DNA of 62,728 nt, from the NCBI GenBank assembly GCA_017387505.1, contig JAFOFB010000004.1, positions 1 through 62,728 of the forward strand, given 5' to 3'. Position 1 is the first letter of the stretch, and every line of letters begins with the position of its first letter. A program made the translations under genes and the position numbers. Shown one piece after another: positions 1-10,679 of this stretch. The notes below the pieces were generated by a model that had not been told where the DNA came from, made no database searches, and was given only the letters and a program-made list of their open reading frames with translations. Origin of the DNA: Methanocorpusculum sp. Its GTDB lineage: Archaea; Halobacteriota; Methanomicrobia; Methanomicrobiales; Methanocorpusculaceae.

Positions 1-397
1 ATTGAAACTCCGGCGGCAAGGCTCAGTAAACTTCGCCTGACCGCCTCCGTAACCCTCGAAAAACGAAGGGGCGGAGGTTTTGCCATAGTTCGAAGTCGCC
101 CATTTCGCCCTCGCGGAAAATCCGCTCAGGCTCAATCGGCTACTTGGAAAACTCGCCTACGGTCAATCCTCGAAACCTACGGAAAGCCTTCGGCTTCCCT
201 TCGGCTTTCTCGGATTCACCTCCGGCTCGCCGCGCGCTTAGAATAACCAATAAAATGCCTGCCATCTTTCACACACCAAATACAAAATACAACCCTCGTC
301 ACGTCCCTGTTATTCAGAATAATACCTGCCTCTCGCGATACCTTTATATCCTCATACTGCCTATTTATTTAAGCAGTTTCGTTAAGGAAACTCTCTC
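1..397. other. non-coding, hairpin-rich left end
   Basis: I see no convincing gene here. The first ~240 bases are GC-rich and full of short inverted repeats: CCTCCG at 45-50 pairs with CGGAGG at 73-78, and GAAAGCC at 182-188 pairs with GGCTTTC at 203-209, with a smaller AAGCC/GGCTT hairpin inside. A loosely recurring pattern (TCGCCT followed by CCTCGAA) appears near 33-60 and 153-174. From ~240 the sequence becomes AT-rich and looks like an ordinary intergenic and promoter region for the tRNA. A TATTTATTT stretch at 363-371 sits about 27-35 bases upstream of the tRNA and could be its TATA box. The one open frame (144-407) runs into the tRNA and resembles no protein I know. Confidence 0.5.
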
Positions 398-471
398 GGG
401 CCATTAGATCAGTCAGGCAGATCGACGGACTTTTAATCCGCAGGTCGGGGGTTCAAATCCCTCATGGCCCG
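398..471 (+). tRNA. tRNA-Lys (TTT)
   Basis: The acceptor stem pairs GGGCCAT (398-404) with ATGGCCC (464-470), followed by discriminator G471. The T arm carries GGTTCAAATCC. The anticodon loop reads CTTTTAA, giving anticodon TTT for lysine. The 3' CCA is not encoded and there is no intron. The gene lies just upstream of the RNA polymerase operon on the same strand. Confidence 0.95.
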
Positions 472-678
472 CTTCACACCCGGATTTTTGAAATAGCAAC
501 TCAAAAGAGAAGGCTATCTCATTTGTCTTGGGCGTGCTTTTTAAAACTCACTCCACCGGCGACCCGTTGGGTATCAAAAAACGCCGAAGAAACGCACTTT
601 TTATCGAACAAACAGCTACCAGAACAATCAGCAGCAAGACAAAAGTATCCAGAAACAAGGAATCTGATTAGGAGCTAT
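472..678 (+). promoter_or_regulatory. leader region of the RNA polymerase operon
   Basis: These 207 bases between tRNA-Lys and rpoH contain no separate gene. The rpoH frame is open back to 523, but the upstream residues do not resemble RpoH, so the region is read as leader. Weak TATA-like stretches (TTTTTAAAA near 540, TTTTTATC near 600) could drive the operon. A clear ribosome-binding site, GGAG, lies at 671-674, just before the ATG at 679. Confidence 0.4.
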
Positions 679-927
679 ATGACACGACTCAATGTATTAC
701 TTCATGAGATGGTCCCGGACCATCAGATCATGACCGGAGAAGAGGTAACAGAACTTCTGAAGACCTTCGACATCAGCGAAGACCAGCTTCCGAAGATTTA
801 CCACGACGACCCGGCTATCAAAGCCTGCGGCGGAAAACCCGGAAATGTCATTCGTATTATAAGAAAAAGCCAGACTGCAGGAGAGGCAACCTCTTACCGC
901 CTTGTCGTCAGACGGCCTAAGAAATAA
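679..927 (+). CDS. rpoH: DNA-directed RNA polymerase subunit H
   Basis: This is the small subunit H (Rpo5), homologous to the C-terminal domain of eukaryotic RPB5, which helps form the downstream DNA jaw. The 82-residue product has the typical length. It carries the family pattern VPDHQIMT near residue 12, a central Pro-Lys-Ile-Tyr turn with DDPA, and the C-terminal RITRKS-like strand (here [11 protein letters not shown]) ending in YRLVV. An open frame extends 52 codons upstream to 523, but the ATG at 679 is chosen because it has a GGAG site at the right distance and starts exactly where the family does. It is the first gene of the rpoH-B''-B'-A'-A'' operon and ends 15 bases before rpoB''. 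Confidence 0.96.
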   Translation: MTRLNVLLHEMVPDHQIMTGEEVTELLKTFDISEDQLPKIYHDDPAIKACGGKPGNVIRIIRKSQTAGEATSYRLVVRRPKK

Positions 928-942
928 CCACGGAAGAAAATC

Positions 943-2493
943 ATGATCGACAGAAGCGTATTATCAGGCGCGTACTTCTCTCAGGAACACGTAGCCCGCC
1001 ACCAGCTTGACTCGTACAACCACTTCATCGAGCACAACCTCCAGAAAGTGGTAAACGAACAGAGAATTGTGGAAACCGAAATCGTCAACCGCGGCAAAAA
1101 CCAGGAGCCGGTCTGGGTCGAACTCGGAAACATCCGCGTAGAAAAACCAATCGTACGTGAAGCAGACGGATCCCAGAGCAAAGTCTACCCAACCGAAGCA
1201 CGTCTTAGAAACTTAACCTACGCCGCCCCGATGGTCCTTGAAATGACCCTCCACCAGGGAGACAAAGTATTCCCGGTACAGGAAACCACCATCGGACAGC
1301 TCCCGGTAATGATCGGCTCAAAAGTCTGTAACCTCTGCGGACTCTCCATCGACGAAAGAACCGAACAGGGTGAAGACCCGTGCGACCCGGGAGGATACTT
1401 CATTGTAAACGGAACTGAGCGTGTCTTAATGACCTTAGAGGACTTAGCATCCAACAAGATCATGACCGAGTACACCGAACGCTACAACGAACAGATCCAC
1501 GTAGCAAAAGTCTTCTCCCAGTTCAGAGGATACCGTGCACTCGTTGTCGTCGAGAAAAACAAAAAGAACTTACTCGACGTCTCCTTCCCGTCTGTTGCAG
1601 GACACCTCAGATTCGCAGACTTAATGCGTGCATTAGGACTTGAATCTGATGAGGAAATCGTATCCGCTGTCTCCCTTGACGAAGACATCTTAACCTACAT
1701 GATGCAGAACCTCGAAGAAAGCGAGTGTGCAACCGTAGAAGAAGGTGTCATGTACGTCGGAAAGAAACTCGCACCAAACCAGACCAAAGACTACCAGAGA
1801 AAGCGTGCAGAGTTTGTCTTAGACAGCTACCTCCTCCCGCACTTAAACTACTTAATCCCGGCAAACTTAAAACCGGGAGACGAAGGCTACGCAGAATACG
1901 CACGTGACGTCCGCGTTGCAAAAGCAGAATTCTTAGGCCGCATGGCAGAAGCCTGTTTCGACCTTGCATTAAGCAAGAGAAGAATCGACGACAAAGACCA
2001 CTACTCCAACAAGCGTTTAAAACTCGCCGGTGACTTAATGGAAGATCTCTTCCGTATCTCCTTAAACAGACTCACCCGCGACGTCAAATACCAGCTCGAG
2101 CGTGCCAGCATGCGCCACAGAGAGCTCGCCATTGGAACCGTCGTCAGAGCAGACGTCTTAACCGAGCGTTTAATCCACCCGCTCGCAACCGGAAACTGGG
2201 TTGGAGGAAGAACCGGTGTCTCGCAGCTTATGGACAGAATCGATCACATGTCTGTCATCTCTCACCTGCGCCGTGTCATCTCCCCGCTTTCCCGTTCCCA
2301 GCCGCACTTCGAAGCCCGTGATCTTCACCCGACCCAGTGGGGAAGAATCTGCCCGTCCGAAACTCCGGAAGGACCGAACTGTGGTTTAGTAAAGAACTTC
2401 GCACAGCTTGTTGAAATCAGCAAAGGAACCGACGAAGACGAAATCCTTCGCGTAATCCAGGGTATGGATATCCAGCCAATCAGGAGTGAGTAA
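943..2493 (+). CDS. rpoB2: RNA polymerase subunit B'' (N-terminal half of B)
   Basis: This is the N-terminal half of the second-largest polymerase subunit, covering protrusion, lobe and the start of the fork. In methanogens and halophiles B is split into B'' and B', and the 516-residue length fits a separate B''. The fork-region signature [15 protein letters not shown] is visible around residues 468-482, close to the C-terminus, which is the usual position of the split. The gene sits 15 bases after rpoH and 2 bases before rpoB', so the subunits are made together. The frame is intact and nothing suggests a pseudogene. Confidence 0.97.
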   Translation: MIDRSVLSGAYFSQEHVARHQLDSYNHFIEHNLQKVVNEQRIVETEIVNRGKNQEPVWVELGNIRVEKPIVREADGSQSKVYPTEARLRNLTYAAPMVLEMTLHQGDKVFPVQETTIGQLPVMIGSKVCNLCGLSIDERTEQGEDPCDPGGYFIVNGTERVLMTLEDLASNKIMTEYTERYNEQIHVAKVFSQFRGYRALVVVEKNKKNLLDVSFPSVAGHLRFADLMRALGLESDEEIVSAVSLDEDILTYMMQNLEESECATVEEGVMYVGKKLAPNQTKDYQRKRAEFVLDSYLLPHLNYLIPANLKPGDEGYAEYARDVRVAKAEFLGRMAEACFDLALSKRRIDDKDHYSNKRLKLAGDLMEDLFRISLNRLTRDVKYQLERASMRHRELAIGTVVRADVLTERLIHPLATGNWVGGRTGVSQLMDRIDHMSVISHLRRVISPLSRSQPHFEARDLHPTQWGRICPSETPEGPNCGLVKNFAQLVEISKGTDEDEILRVIQGMDIQPIRSE

Positions 2494-2495
2494 AT

Positions 2496-4409
2496 ATGGA
2501 GAAAAAAATGGCCCGTGTATTCGTTGACGGAGCATTAATCGGAAAAGTCGACGATGCAGAAGGATTCACCCGTCACTTCCGTCAGATGAGACGTTCAGGA
2601 CAGGTTTCCACTGAAGTCAACATCTCATACAAAGACTACAGTAACGAAATCGTCATCAACACCGACAGAGGACGTGCACGCAGACCGTTAATCGTCGTCG
2701 AAAACGGAGTCCCGACCGTAACTCCGGAAGATGTCGAAAACGTAAGATCCGGAGTCTATGAATTCATGGACCTTATCAAGATGGGTAAGATCGAATTCAT
2801 CGACGCAGAAGAAGAAGACGACTTATACGTCGCAGTTCAGGAAGAGGACTTAAAGCCGGAACACACCCACTTAGAAATCGACCCGTCCTTAATCCTTGGT
2901 ATCGGAGCAGCACACGTTCCATTCCCGGAGCACAACGCATCTCCGCGTGTTACCATGGGTGCAGGTATGATTAAGCAGGCATTAGGCTTTGCCCAGTCCA
3001 ACATGAAACTCCGCCCGGACACCAGAGGACACATGCTTCACTACGCACAGGTCCCGATGGTCCACACCCAGGCAGCAGAATTAGTCGGATCTGACAAGCG
3101 CCCGCAGGGACAGAACTTCTGTGTCGCAATCATCTCCTACGAAGGGTACAACATTGAAGATGCACTTATCTTCAACAAAGCATCCGTCGAGCGTGGTGTT
3201 GGACGTTCCCACTTCTTCAGAACCTACGAAGGTGAAGAGCGCAGATATCCGGGAGGACAGGTTGACAGAATTGAAAAGCTGGATGACGACATCACCGGAT
3301 CCCACGGACCTGGATCTTACGTAAACCTCGACGTTGACGGTATCATCAACCCTGAAACCATTGTCAAGGAAAAGGACGTCTTAATTGGAAAGACCTCCCC
3401 GCCGCGTTTCCTCGAAGAACCAACCGGAGAACTCTTAGCTGTTGAGAAACGCCGTGACACTTCGATTACCATGAGAAGTAACGAAACCGGTATTGTCGAT
3501 ACCGTTATCGTTACCGAGTCCGAGAACTCCTCCCGCCTCGTCAAAGTCAGAACCCGTGATCTTCGTGTACCGGAAATCGGTGACAAGTTCGCATCCAGAC
3601 ACGGACAGAAGGGTGTCTGCGGTTTAATCACCATGCAGGAAAACATGCCGTTCACCGCAGAAGGTATCTCCCCGGACTTAGTCATCAACCCGCACGCAGT
3701 CCCGTCCCGTATGACCATCGGTCACATGCTTGAGATGATTGGAGGAAAAGCAGGATCTCTTGAAGGTTCCCGTGTCAACGCAACCTCCTTCCGTAAGACC
3801 TCTGTTGAGCAGATTTTCGACTCTCCGTTCGCACGCGAACGCCTCTTAAAGGACAAGGAAATCGGAAAGGACGTCAAGAACAACACCTTAACCCGAGAAC
3901 AGGTTCTCCGCCACCAGTTAAACCAGGCAGGATTTGCACACACCGGCCGTGAAGTCATGTATGATGGTATCACCGGACGCAGATTCCACGCAGATATCTA
4001 CATTGGTGTTATCTACTACCAGAAACTGTACCACATGGTATCTACCAAGATGCACGCAAGATCCCGTGGACCGGTCCAGGTCTTAACCCGCCAACCGACC
4101 GAAGGACGTGCACGTGAAGGAGGTCTTCGTTTCGGAGAAATGGAGCGTGATGTCATGATCGGACACGGAGCAGCAATGGCTCTCAAGGAACGTCTCTTAG
4201 ACGAGTCCGATGCAGTCAAGCAGTACGTCTGTGCACGCTGCGGTATGGTTGCAATGTACGATGCAAAGCAGAAGGCAACCAGATGCCTTGCCTGCGGTGC
4301 AGAGACTGACATCTACGAAGTTGAGATGAGTTACGCATTCAAGCTCCTGCTTGATGAGATGAAGAGTATGGGTATAGCCCCGAGACTGAAACTGGAGGAT
4401 ATGGTATGA
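2496..4409 (+). CDS. rpoB1: RNA polymerase subunit B' (C-terminal half of B)
   Basis: This 637-residue protein is the C-terminal half of subunit B, with the hybrid-binding domain, wall, clamp and part of the active centre. The conserved segment [17 protein letters not shown] lies around residue 360, and the anchor region near the C-terminus holds a zinc ribbon made by CARC and CLAC pairs (about residues 578-602). A GGAGTGAG site overlapping the end of rpoB'' precedes the ATG at 2496; a second in-frame ATG five codons later is possible. The stop codon overlaps the rpoA' start as ATGA, so translation is probably coupled. Confidence 0.97.
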   Translation: MEKKMARVFVDGALIGKVDDAEGFTRHFRQMRRSGQVSTEVNISYKDYSNEIVINTDRGRARRPLIVVENGVPTVTPEDVENVRSGVYEFMDLIKMGKIEFIDAEEEDDLYVAVQEEDLKPEHTHLEIDPSLILGIGAAHVPFPEHNASPRVTMGAGMIKQALGFAQSNMKLRPDTRGHMLHYAQVPMVHTQAAELVGSDKRPQGQNFCVAIISYEGYNIEDALIFNKASVERGVGRSHFFRTYEGEERRYPGGQVDRIEKLDDDITGSHGPGSYVNLDVDGIINPETIVKEKDVLIGKTSPPRFLEEPTGELLAVEKRRDTSITMRSNETGIVDTVIVTESENSSRLVKVRTRDLRVPEIGDKFASRHGQKGVCGLITMQENMPFTAEGISPDLVINPHAVPSRMTIGHMLEMIGGKAGSLEGSRVNATSFRKTSVEQIFDSPFARERLLKDKEIGKDVKNNTLTREQVLRHQLNQAGFAHTGREVMYDGITGRRFHADIYIGVIYYQKLYHMVSTKMHARSRGPVQVLTRQPTEGRAREGGLRFGEMERDVMIGHGAAMALKERLLDESDAVKQYVCARCGMVAMYDAKQKATRCLACGAETDIYEVEMSYAFKLLLDEMKSMGIAPRLKLEDMV

Positions 4410-7084
4410 CCTCACCAAAGAGAATCGGAAAGATCGAGTTCGGTCTTCTCTCCCCGAAACAGATCCGTGACATGAGTGTCTGTAAGGTTATCTGGCCGGA
4501 CACCTATGATGACGACGGATTCCCGTACCCGAAGGGATTAATGGACCCGAGCCTTGGTGTCATTGACCCGGGACTTCGCTGTAAGACCTGCGGTCAGAAG
4601 CAGGGCGACTGTCCGGGCCACTTCGGTCACATTGACATTGCAAAGCCGGTTATCCACGTCGGATACACCCGTTTAATCAGAAAACTTCTCCGTATCACCT
4701 GCCGTGACTGTGGAAGATTTCTCCTCGACAAGGAAGAGATTGAAAAGTTCTCTGCATTAGAAGACGACCCGTACTCCGCTGAGACCATCGGCGAAAAGGA
4801 CTTTAAGAAAGAGCGTGTCTGCCCGTACTGTGGTGAACAGCAGTACAAGATTAACTTCGAAAAGCCGACCTCCTTTGTTGAAGTCATCTCCGTTGTTGAC
4901 GAGAACACCGGAAAGACCATCAAGACCGAGCAGAAGTTAACCTCCGCAGACATCCGTGAGCGTTTAGAGCGCATCACTGACGACGACCTCAGACTTCTTG
5001 GAATCGACCCGGACGTAGCAAGACCGGAGTGGGCAGTCTTAACTGTACTCCCTGTCCCGCCGGTAACTGTCCGCCCGTCCATTATCCTTGAAAACGGTCA
5101 GCGTTCTGAGGATGACTTAACCCACAAGCTTGTTGATATCATCAGAATCAACCAGCGCTTCAGAGAAAACCAGGATGCAGGTGCCCCGCAGCTCATTATT
5201 GAAGACTTATGGGAACTTCTGCAGTACCACGTAACAACCTACCTCGACAACGAAGTAGCAGGATGTCCGCCGGCAAGACACCGTTCCGGACGCCCGCTCA
5301 AGACCTTATCCCAGAGATTAAAGGGTAAGGATGGACGTTTCAGAGGATCTCTGTCCGGTAAGCGTGTCAACTTCTCTGCACGTACTGTTATCTCCCCGGA
5401 CCCGAACCTTTCCGTTGGTGAGGTTGGTGTCCCGCTCGCAATTGCAAACGAGATGTCTGTTCCGGTCAGAGTTACCAAGCAGAACATCGAAGATATCCGT
5501 GCAATGATCAGAATTGGTCCACACAGACCAACTCTTCGTGACCCGTGCGGTGCAAACTACGTAAACAGACCAGACGGCAGAAGAATCAGACTTATCGCAG
5601 GCCCAGAAGGAAACTGTGACACTGTTGCTGAGATGATTGAGCCTGGATGGAAGATTGACAGACAGCTCCGTGACGGAGATATTGTTCTGTTCAACCGTCA
5701 GCCGTCTCTGCACAGAATGTCTATCATGTCTCACAGAATCAAGGTCATGAACGGCAGAACATTCCGCTTAAACCCGGCAGTATGTCCACCGTATAACGCA
5801 GACTTTGATGGTGATGAAATGAACTTACACGTCCCGCAGACCGAAGAGGCACGTGCAGAAGCAGAGCTTCTCGTTGCGGTTCAGGAGAACATTTTATCTC
5901 CGAGATTCGGTGCACCGATTATCGGCGGTCTTCACGATCACATCTCCGGTATCTTCATCTTAACCAACCAGACCAAGTGGTACACCAAGTCTGAGTTCCT
6001 GTACCTCTTAAAGTACACCAAGATGGACAAGATGCCGGAGCCGGGCAAGATTGTCGACGGTGTTCCATACTGGAGCAACAAGCAGGCATTCTCCGTGATT
6101 CTGCCAAAAGATGTCAGCATGTTCTACAAGGCAACCTGCTGTCAGAATTGTACTCCATGTACCAAGGACTCTGAAGCAGGCTGTCCAAACGATGCATTCG
6201 TCAGAATCGTTGATGGAGAACTCTTATGCGGTACCATCGACAAGAAGTCTGTCGGAGCAATGGATGGAGCAATTCTGAACAGAATTATCCGTCTGCACGG
6301 TACCCGCAGAGCACGTGAGTACATTGATGACTTAACCAAGCTGTCGATTCGTGCAATCATGATTAACGGTTTCAGTTACGGTATCAATGATACTGACCTT
6401 GGTAAGAACGAACACAAGCAGATTCGTGATGTCTTAGATCAGGCAGAGTCCGATGCAGCACAGAAGATTTCTATCTTCGAACAGGGACACTTAGAGCCGA
6501 TGCCGGGAAGAACTCCGGAAGAAACTTTAGAGTTACAGCTCATGAGTCAGCTTGGTAAAGCTCGTGACCGTACTGGTGACATTGCATCCAGACACTTAGG
6601 TTTCGAGAACTCCTCTGTGGTTATGGCTGTATCCGGTGCCCGTGGTTCTATGCTTAACATGGCACAGATGGCAGGTTGTATTGGTCAGCAGGCAGTTCGT
6701 GGTGAGCGTCTGTCCAGAGGTTACGAGGACAGAACCCTTCCGCACTTCAAGCGCGGAGACAAGGGAGCTGGAGCACACGGTTTCGTCAGAAACTCCTACA
6801 AGTCCGGTCTTACCCCGACTGAGTTCTTCTTCCACGCAATTGGAGGTCGAGAAGGTCTTGTCGATACTGTAGTCCGTACTTCCCAGTCCGGTTACCTGCA
6901 GCGTCGTATGATTAACGCACTTCAGGATTTAAAGGTCGCATACGACGGAACTGTTAGAAGTACCGGCGGTAAGATTATCCAGTTCGTCTATGGTGAAGAC
7001 GGTACTGACCCTGCAAAGTCCGCATCCGGTCAGCCGGTTGATGTTAAGGGTATTGCCGAGTCTGTCTTAAAGGAGGAGATCTAA
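4406..7084 (+). CDS. rpoA1: RNA polymerase subunit A' (N-terminal part of the largest subunit)
   Basis: This is the N-terminal two thirds of the largest subunit, split from A'' as in other archaea. The product is 892 residues. The catalytic Mg-binding loop [12 protein letters not shown] is at about residues 464-475 with all three aspartates present. Zinc-binding groups are seen near the N-terminus ([18 protein letters not shown], about 54-71) and again as CRDC and CPYC pairs near 95-145. The bridge-helix region with [11 protein letters not shown] is close to the C-terminus. The gene overlaps rpoB' by 4 bases and is followed 1 base later by rpoA''. Confidence 0.97.
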   Translation: MTSPKRIGKIEFGLLSPKQIRDMSVCKVIWPDTYDDDGFPYPKGLMDPSLGVIDPGLRCKTCGQKQGDCPGHFGHIDIAKPVIHVGYTRLIRKLLRITCRDCGRFLLDKEEIEKFSALEDDPYSAETIGEKDFKKERVCPYCGEQQYKINFEKPTSFVEVISVVDENTGKTIKTEQKLTSADIRERLERITDDDLRLLGIDPDVARPEWAVLTVLPVPPVTVRPSIILENGQRSEDDLTHKLVDIIRINQRFRENQDAGAPQLIIEDLWELLQYHVTTYLDNEVAGCPPARHRSGRPLKTLSQRLKGKDGRFRGSLSGKRVNFSARTVISPDPNLSVGEVGVPLAIANEMSVPVRVTKQNIEDIRAMIRIGPHRPTLRDPCGANYVNRPDGRRIRLIAGPEGNCDTVAEMIEPGWKIDRQLRDGDIVLFNRQPSLHRMSIMSHRIKVMNGRTFRLNPAVCPPYNADFDGDEMNLHVPQTEEARAEAELLVAVQENILSPRFGAPIIGGLHDHISGIFILTNQTKWYTKSEFLYLLKYTKMDKMPEPGKIVDGVPYWSNKQAFSVILPKDVSMFYKATCCQNCTPCTKDSEAGCPNDAFVRIVDGELLCGTIDKKSVGAMDGAILNRIIRLHGTRRAREYIDDLTKLSIRAIMINGFSYGINDTDLGKNEHKQIRDVLDQAESDAAQKISIFEQGHLEPMPGRTPEETLELQLMSQLGKARDRTGDIASRHLGFENSSVVMAVSGARGSMLNMAQMAGCIGQQAVRGERLSRGYEDRTLPHFKRGDKGAGAHGFVRNSYKSGLTPTEFFFHAIGGREGLVDTVVRTSQSGYLQRRMINALQDLKVAYDGTVRSTGGKIIQFVYGEDGTDPAKSASGQPVDVKGIAESVLKEEI

Positions 7085-7085
7085 G

Positions 7086-8522
7086 ATGGCAGAGAAGTCT
7101 TTAGAGGAAAAAGTCAACGCAGCACTCGAAGAGGCTGTTGTTGAAGAGCCGGTTGTTGAGGAGGTCGCAGAGAAGAAGACCCGTTCCAAGAAGGCAAAGA
7201 AGGAGGAAGAAGAGGTTCTTTCTCCGGTTGCACAGGAGATTCTTTCCTGGAACCTTCCAAAAACCCTCTTTGAGCTTGTCAGAAAGTGGGCTGAGTCAAA
7301 GACCGAAGAAGAGCTCGAGGAGCTTAACTTAGAACACCTCCACGCAAGAATCCAGCGTTTAATCGATGAGAAGATGCCGGTTTCTACCACCACTGACCTC
7401 GTCAAGATTTTAATTTCCAAGCAGGACGCAGGAAAGACTGTAACAGACGAGCAGTTCGAGGAGATTATCACTCGTATTAAGCGCGAGTTCCAGATGACCC
7501 GTGTTCAGCCGTGTGAGGCAGTCGGTATTAACGCAGCCCACTCGATTGGTGAACCAGGTACTCAGATGACCATGCGTACTTTCCACTTCGCGGGTGTCGC
7601 TGAAATTAACGTTACTCTCGGTCTGCCGCGTCTTATCGAGATTATGGACGCAAGAAAGGAGCCGTCCACTCCGACTATGACTATCTTCCTTGATGAGGAT
7701 TACCGCGAGAGCCGTGATAAGGCTCGTGAGGTTTCCTGGAAGATTGAGGCAGCACCGCTTCACGAGTTCGGAGATATCGAGACTGATATCGCTGAGATGT
7801 GTGTTCTTGTTCAGGTCAACAAGTATGTCTGTAAGAAGAGAAAGATTGCATTATCCGAGGTTCTTGCAAAGGCTCCGCAGAAGATCCGCGACAAGCGTCA
7901 CTACCGCGAGTTCGAGGTCGAGACTGATGAGGTCGAGGGTATCTTAAAGTTCATCCCGAAAAACGAGGATTCTTACCAGAATCTGTTCCAGCTCGCTGAG
8001 CATGTCAGACAGGTTATCGTTCAGGGTATTGATGATATCCGCCGTGTTGTGGTCAGAAAGGAGAACGATGAGTATATTCTCCACACTGAGGGTTCCAACT
8101 TAAAGGATGTCTTCGAAATCGAGGGTGTTGACTGTAAGAGAACCAAGACAAACAACATTGCAGAGATTACTTCTACCTTAGGTATCGAGGCCGCACGTGC
8201 TGCAACCATTGATGAAGCATATGCAACCTTAAAGGAACAGGGTATCAGTGTAGACCGCAGACACATTATGTTAGTTGCTGACATTATGTGTATGGACGGT
8301 GAAGTTAAGCAGATTGGTCGTCATGGTATTGCAGGCGAGAAAGAATCTGTTCTTTCCCGTGCAAGTTTCGAAGTTACCGTCAACCACTTACTCGATGCAG
8401 CAATCGCACACGAGTTTGATGAGCTCTCCGGTGTTACCGAGAACGTTATCGTCGGTCAGCCGATTCAGCTCGGTACCGGTGACGTTAAGCTGATGGTCAG
8501 AAGAGTTCCTCCGCAGGAGTAA
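7086..8522 (+). CDS. rpoA2: RNA polymerase subunit A'' (C-terminal part of the largest subunit)
   Basis: This 478-residue protein is the C-terminal part of the largest subunit, contributing the trigger loop and cleft. The conserved stretch with [12 protein letters not shown] and FHFAGVAE lies around residues 149-176, followed by GLPRLIEI. Near the C-terminus the jaw/clamp region has [19 protein letters not shown]. Unusual is the N-terminus: the first ~45 residues are a low-complexity run of Glu, Val, Ala and Lys, which is not part of the catalytic core. A strong AAGGAGGAG site precedes the ATG. An oligo-T run directly downstream marks the end of the operon. Confidence 0.96.
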   Translation: MAEKSLEEKVNAALEEAVVEEPVVEEVAEKKTRSKKAKKEEEEVLSPVAQEILSWNLPKTLFELVRKWAESKTEEELEELNLEHLHARIQRLIDEKMPVSTTTDLVKILISKQDAGKTVTDEQFEEIITRIKREFQMTRVQPCEAVGINAAHSIGEPGTQMTMRTFHFAGVAEINVTLGLPRLIEIMDARKEPSTPTMTIFLDEDYRESRDKAREVSWKIEAAPLHEFGDIETDIAEMCVLVQVNKYVCKKRKIALSEVLAKAPQKIRDKRHYREFEVETDEVEGILKFIPKNEDSYQNLFQLAEHVRQVIVQGIDDIRRVVVRKENDEYILHTEGSNLKDVFEIEGVDCKRTKTNNIAEITSTLGIEAARAATIDEAYATLKEQGISVDRRHIMLVADIMCMDGEVKQIGRHGIAGEKESVLSRASFEVTVNHLLDAAIAHEFDELSGVTENVIVGQPIQLGTGDVKLMVRRVPPQE

Positions 8523-8539
8523 CCCCTCCACTTTAACTC

Positions 8540-8547
8540 TTTTTTTT
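8540..8547 (+). terminator. oligo-T terminator after rpoA''
   Basis: Eight consecutive T residues start 18 bases after the rpoA'' stop, with no strong hairpin in front. This is the usual form of an intrinsic archaeal terminator and probably ends the polymerase operon. Confidence 0.6.
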
Positions 8548-8591
8548 AATATTCCAATTACCTTATAACGTATTGTGTAGAATATTCAGTC

Positions 8592-8993
8592 ATGAAAAAA
8601 ATAATCCCAATAATTCTGATTGTTCTTCTCTGCTGTGTCGGGTTTGCGATTTTTGCAGGCGCAAACGGTTTCTGGAAGACTCCAGACACACCAGACACTG
8701 ATGAAGATGAGTATCCGTATCCAATATCTTTTCTGAAAATAGATACAGTAGATAATCCTGACAGCTCCTTTGAGGTAATTCCATTAACTAAATCCGACCG
8801 CGAGAAGTATCCGGTTTTAATTGGAGCTCTTGAAAACGGAGATACTTATCTCAACATCCATCCAAGCGGTGAGATGACGCCTGAGGAGTATTATTCCATT
8901 TCGGGCTTTGATTGGGAGACTTACTTCTCGTTTGACGGAAAGCTGTACCATGTTGCTTTAGGTCCTATTGGTCTGGCACCTCCAATGCCTTAA
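8592..8993 (+). CDS. small secreted or membrane-anchored protein of unknown function
   Basis: I do not recognise this 133-residue protein. It starts with a short basic stretch and a long hydrophobic segment (about residues 5-25, with two adjacent Cys), which can be read as a signal peptide or N-terminal anchor. An acidic Thr/Pro/Asp linker follows (about 30-42), and then a mixed soluble domain. The gene stands alone between the rpoA'' terminator and a T-rich run before pyrG, so nothing in its context gives a role. Its translation is plausible from length and a clean signal-like N-terminus, but the call rests on sequence character only. Confidence 0.6.
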   Translation: MKKIIPIILIVLLCCVGFAIFAGANGFWKTPDTPDTDEDEYPYPISFLKIDTVDNPDSSFEVIPLTKSDREKYPVLIGALENGDTYLNIHPSGEMTPEEYYSISGFDWETYFSFDGKLYHVALGPIGLAPPMP

Positions 8994-9000
8994 CTCTCAC

Positions 9001-9006
9001 TTTTTT
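9001..9006 (+). terminator. oligo-T run after the small secreted protein
   Basis: Six T residues 8 bases after the stop codon (partly extended by the preceding CTCAC) probably end this transcript before the pyrG promoter. Confidence 0.4.
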
Positions 9007-9059
9007 CCACCTTTACAAACCTTCTCTCCCCTATCCTTAATACTGACCGAAACCAACAT

Positions 9060-9071
9060 AATAGTACTATT
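9060..9071. promoter_or_regulatory. perfect palindrome in the pyrG promoter, possible operator
   Basis: AATAGTACTATT is a perfect 12-base palindrome 23 bases before the pyrG start codon. A weak TATA-like element, CCTTAATAC at 9035-9043, would place transcription start near 9064, inside the palindrome. The inner ten bases recur in the phoU-pit promoter at 21227-21236. The role as a repressor site is inferred from position only. Confidence 0.4.
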
Positions 9072-9094
9072 CATTTCATGAAGGGGAAACACAA

Positions 9095-10678
9095 ATGAAA
9101 TATGTCGTAGTTACAGGAGGAGTAATGAGCGGACTTGGAAAAGGCATCACCGCCGCATCCATAGGACGCATCCTCATCAACAGAGGATACCACGTAACGA
9201 GCGTAAAAATTGACCCGTACCTCAACATCGATGCAGGACTCATGAACCCTGCACAGCATGGTGAAGTATTCGTCTTAAAAGACGGCGGCGAGTCCGACCT
9301 TGATCTTGGAAACTACGAGCGTTTCTTAGACATCGAACTCACCTCCGACCACAACCTAACGACTGGAAAAATCTACCAGTCCGTAATCACCAAAGAGCGC
9401 CACGGAGACTATCTTGGCGCCACTGTCCAGATTATCCCGCACATCACCGACGAAATCAAGGACAGAATCAAAAAAGCTGCCGAGACATGGACTGACAAAG
9501 AAGGAAACCACGCAGAGATTTGTATCGTCGAAGTTGGAGGGACAGTCGGCGATATCGAAAGCATGCCGTTCTTAGAAGCAGTCCGCCAGATGCGCTGGGA
9601 GTATGGAAAAGGCGACTTCGCACTTGTCCACGTCACCCTTCTTCCGGCAGACACCATGGGAGACTTAAAGACCAAACCGACTCAGCACTCGGTTAAAGCC
9701 CTTCGCGAGTTAGGTCTCGAAGCAGACGTCATTGTCGGCAGAAGCTCCTACCCAATTTCCCCTTCCACCAAGAGAAAGATTGCATCCTTCTGTGATGTTG
9801 ATACCAACTCTGTAATAAGCGCCAGAACTGCACCTGATACCTACCTTGTCCCGCTCGAACTCGAAAAGGACGGAATGGCAGATGTTCTTTTAAAACTCCT
9901 GAAATTAGGGCCTGGAGAGGCAGACAACAGTTGGTACTCGGTTGTTTCCCGCGAGTACACAAGCCGTATCTCTGTCGGTATCATCACCAAGTACGGTGTA
10001 GAAGATGTCTATATCTCAATCAAAGAGGCATTAAAGCACGCAGGACGCAAGCTCTCAACCGAAGTCGACATTCACTGGCTTGACGCAGAGCAGTACACCG
10101 AAGAAGACTTAAGAGACCTTGACGGAATTTTAATTCCGGGAGGATTTGGAAACCGCGGTGTCGAAGGCATGATTGAGGCAATCCGCTTCGCACGCGAAAA
10201 CAAAAAGCCGCTCTTTGGTATCTGCCTTGGATTCCAGCTTTGTGTTATCGAGTTCATGAGAAGCGTCGTTGGATACAAAGACGCAACCAGTGAAGAGATG
10301 GGGGAGGGAACTCACGCAATCGCCCTCCTTCCGGAACAGGAAGGTGTTGAGGACTTAGGAGGTACCATGCGCCTTGGAGACTTCAAGGTCTCAATCGCAG
10401 AAGGCAGCCGCCTTGCAGAACTCTACGGAGAAACCGAGGTTACCGAGCGTCACCGTCACAGATATGAAGTAAACCCGGCTTACATCGATGAAATCGAAGC
10501 AAAGGGTATGAAGTTTGTTGGAAGAAACGGACGCAGAATGGAAGCATTAGAGCTCGACGACCACCCGTACTTTGTTGCAACCCAGTTCCACCCGGAGTTC
10601 CGCTCCAGACCAACCAGAACATCCGCACCGTTTGTCGGATTCGTCGCAGCATGCCGCGACAGCCAGAGGAAAGAGTAA
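9095..10678 (+). CDS. pyrG: CTP synthase (glutamine-hydrolysing)
   Basis: CTP synthase converts UTP to CTP using ATP and ammonia from glutamine, the last step of pyrimidine nucleotide synthesis. The 527-residue product has the usual two-domain layout. The N-terminal amidoligase has the P-loop-like [10 protein letters not shown] (residues 7-16) and the nucleotide-binding stretch [11 protein letters not shown]. The C-terminal class I glutaminase has the nucleophile motif GICLGFQL (Cys about 377) and the HPEF catalytic His-Glu pair near residue 499. A GAAGGGG site lies before the ATG. The stop codon is 1 base before guaA, so the two nucleotide synthetases form one transcription unit. Confidence 0.97.
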   Translation: MKYVVVTGGVMSGLGKGITAASIGRILINRGYHVTSVKIDPYLNIDAGLMNPAQHGEVFVLKDGGESDLDLGNYERFLDIELTSDHNLTTGKIYQSVITKERHGDYLGATVQIIPHITDEIKDRIKKAAETWTDKEGNHAEICIVEVGGTVGDIESMPFLEAVRQMRWEYGKGDFALVHVTLLPADTMGDLKTKPTQHSVKALRELGLEADVIVGRSSYPISPSTKRKIASFCDVDTNSVISARTAPDTYLVPLELEKDGMADVLLKLLKLGPGEADNSWYSVVSREYTSRISVGIITKYGVEDVYISIKEALKHAGRKLSTEVDIHWLDAEQYTEEDLRDLDGILIPGGFGNRGVEGMIEAIRFARENKKPLFGICLGFQLCVIEFMRSVVGYKDATSEEMGEGTHAIALLPEQEGVEDLGGTMRLGDFKVSIAEGSRLAELYGETEVTERHRHRYEVNPAYIDEIEAKGMKFVGRNGRRMEALELDDHPYFVATQFHPEFRSRPTRTSAPFVGFVAACRDSQRKE

Positions 10679-10679
10679 G

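Noticed and set aside
1-8. ATTGAAAC, the typical 3' end of many CRISPR repeats
   Set aside because: Only eight bases at the edge, with no second copy within the following spacer-length distance or elsewhere nearby.
144-407. 87-residue open frame at the left end
   Set aside because: It runs into tRNA-Lys, has no ribosome-binding site and looks compositionally like read-through of hairpins.
523-678. N-terminal extension of RpoH
   Set aside because: Residues do not resemble the family; the GGAG-preceded ATG at 679 starts exactly at the conserved protein.
3317-3718. Long antisense open frames in the polymerase genes and other strong genes
   Set aside because: They mirror codon bias of the sense genes, have no ribosome-binding sites and no recognisable product.
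10572-10679. Upstream extension of GMP synthase
   Set aside because: It lies inside pyrG in another frame; the family start follows the pyrG stop by one base.
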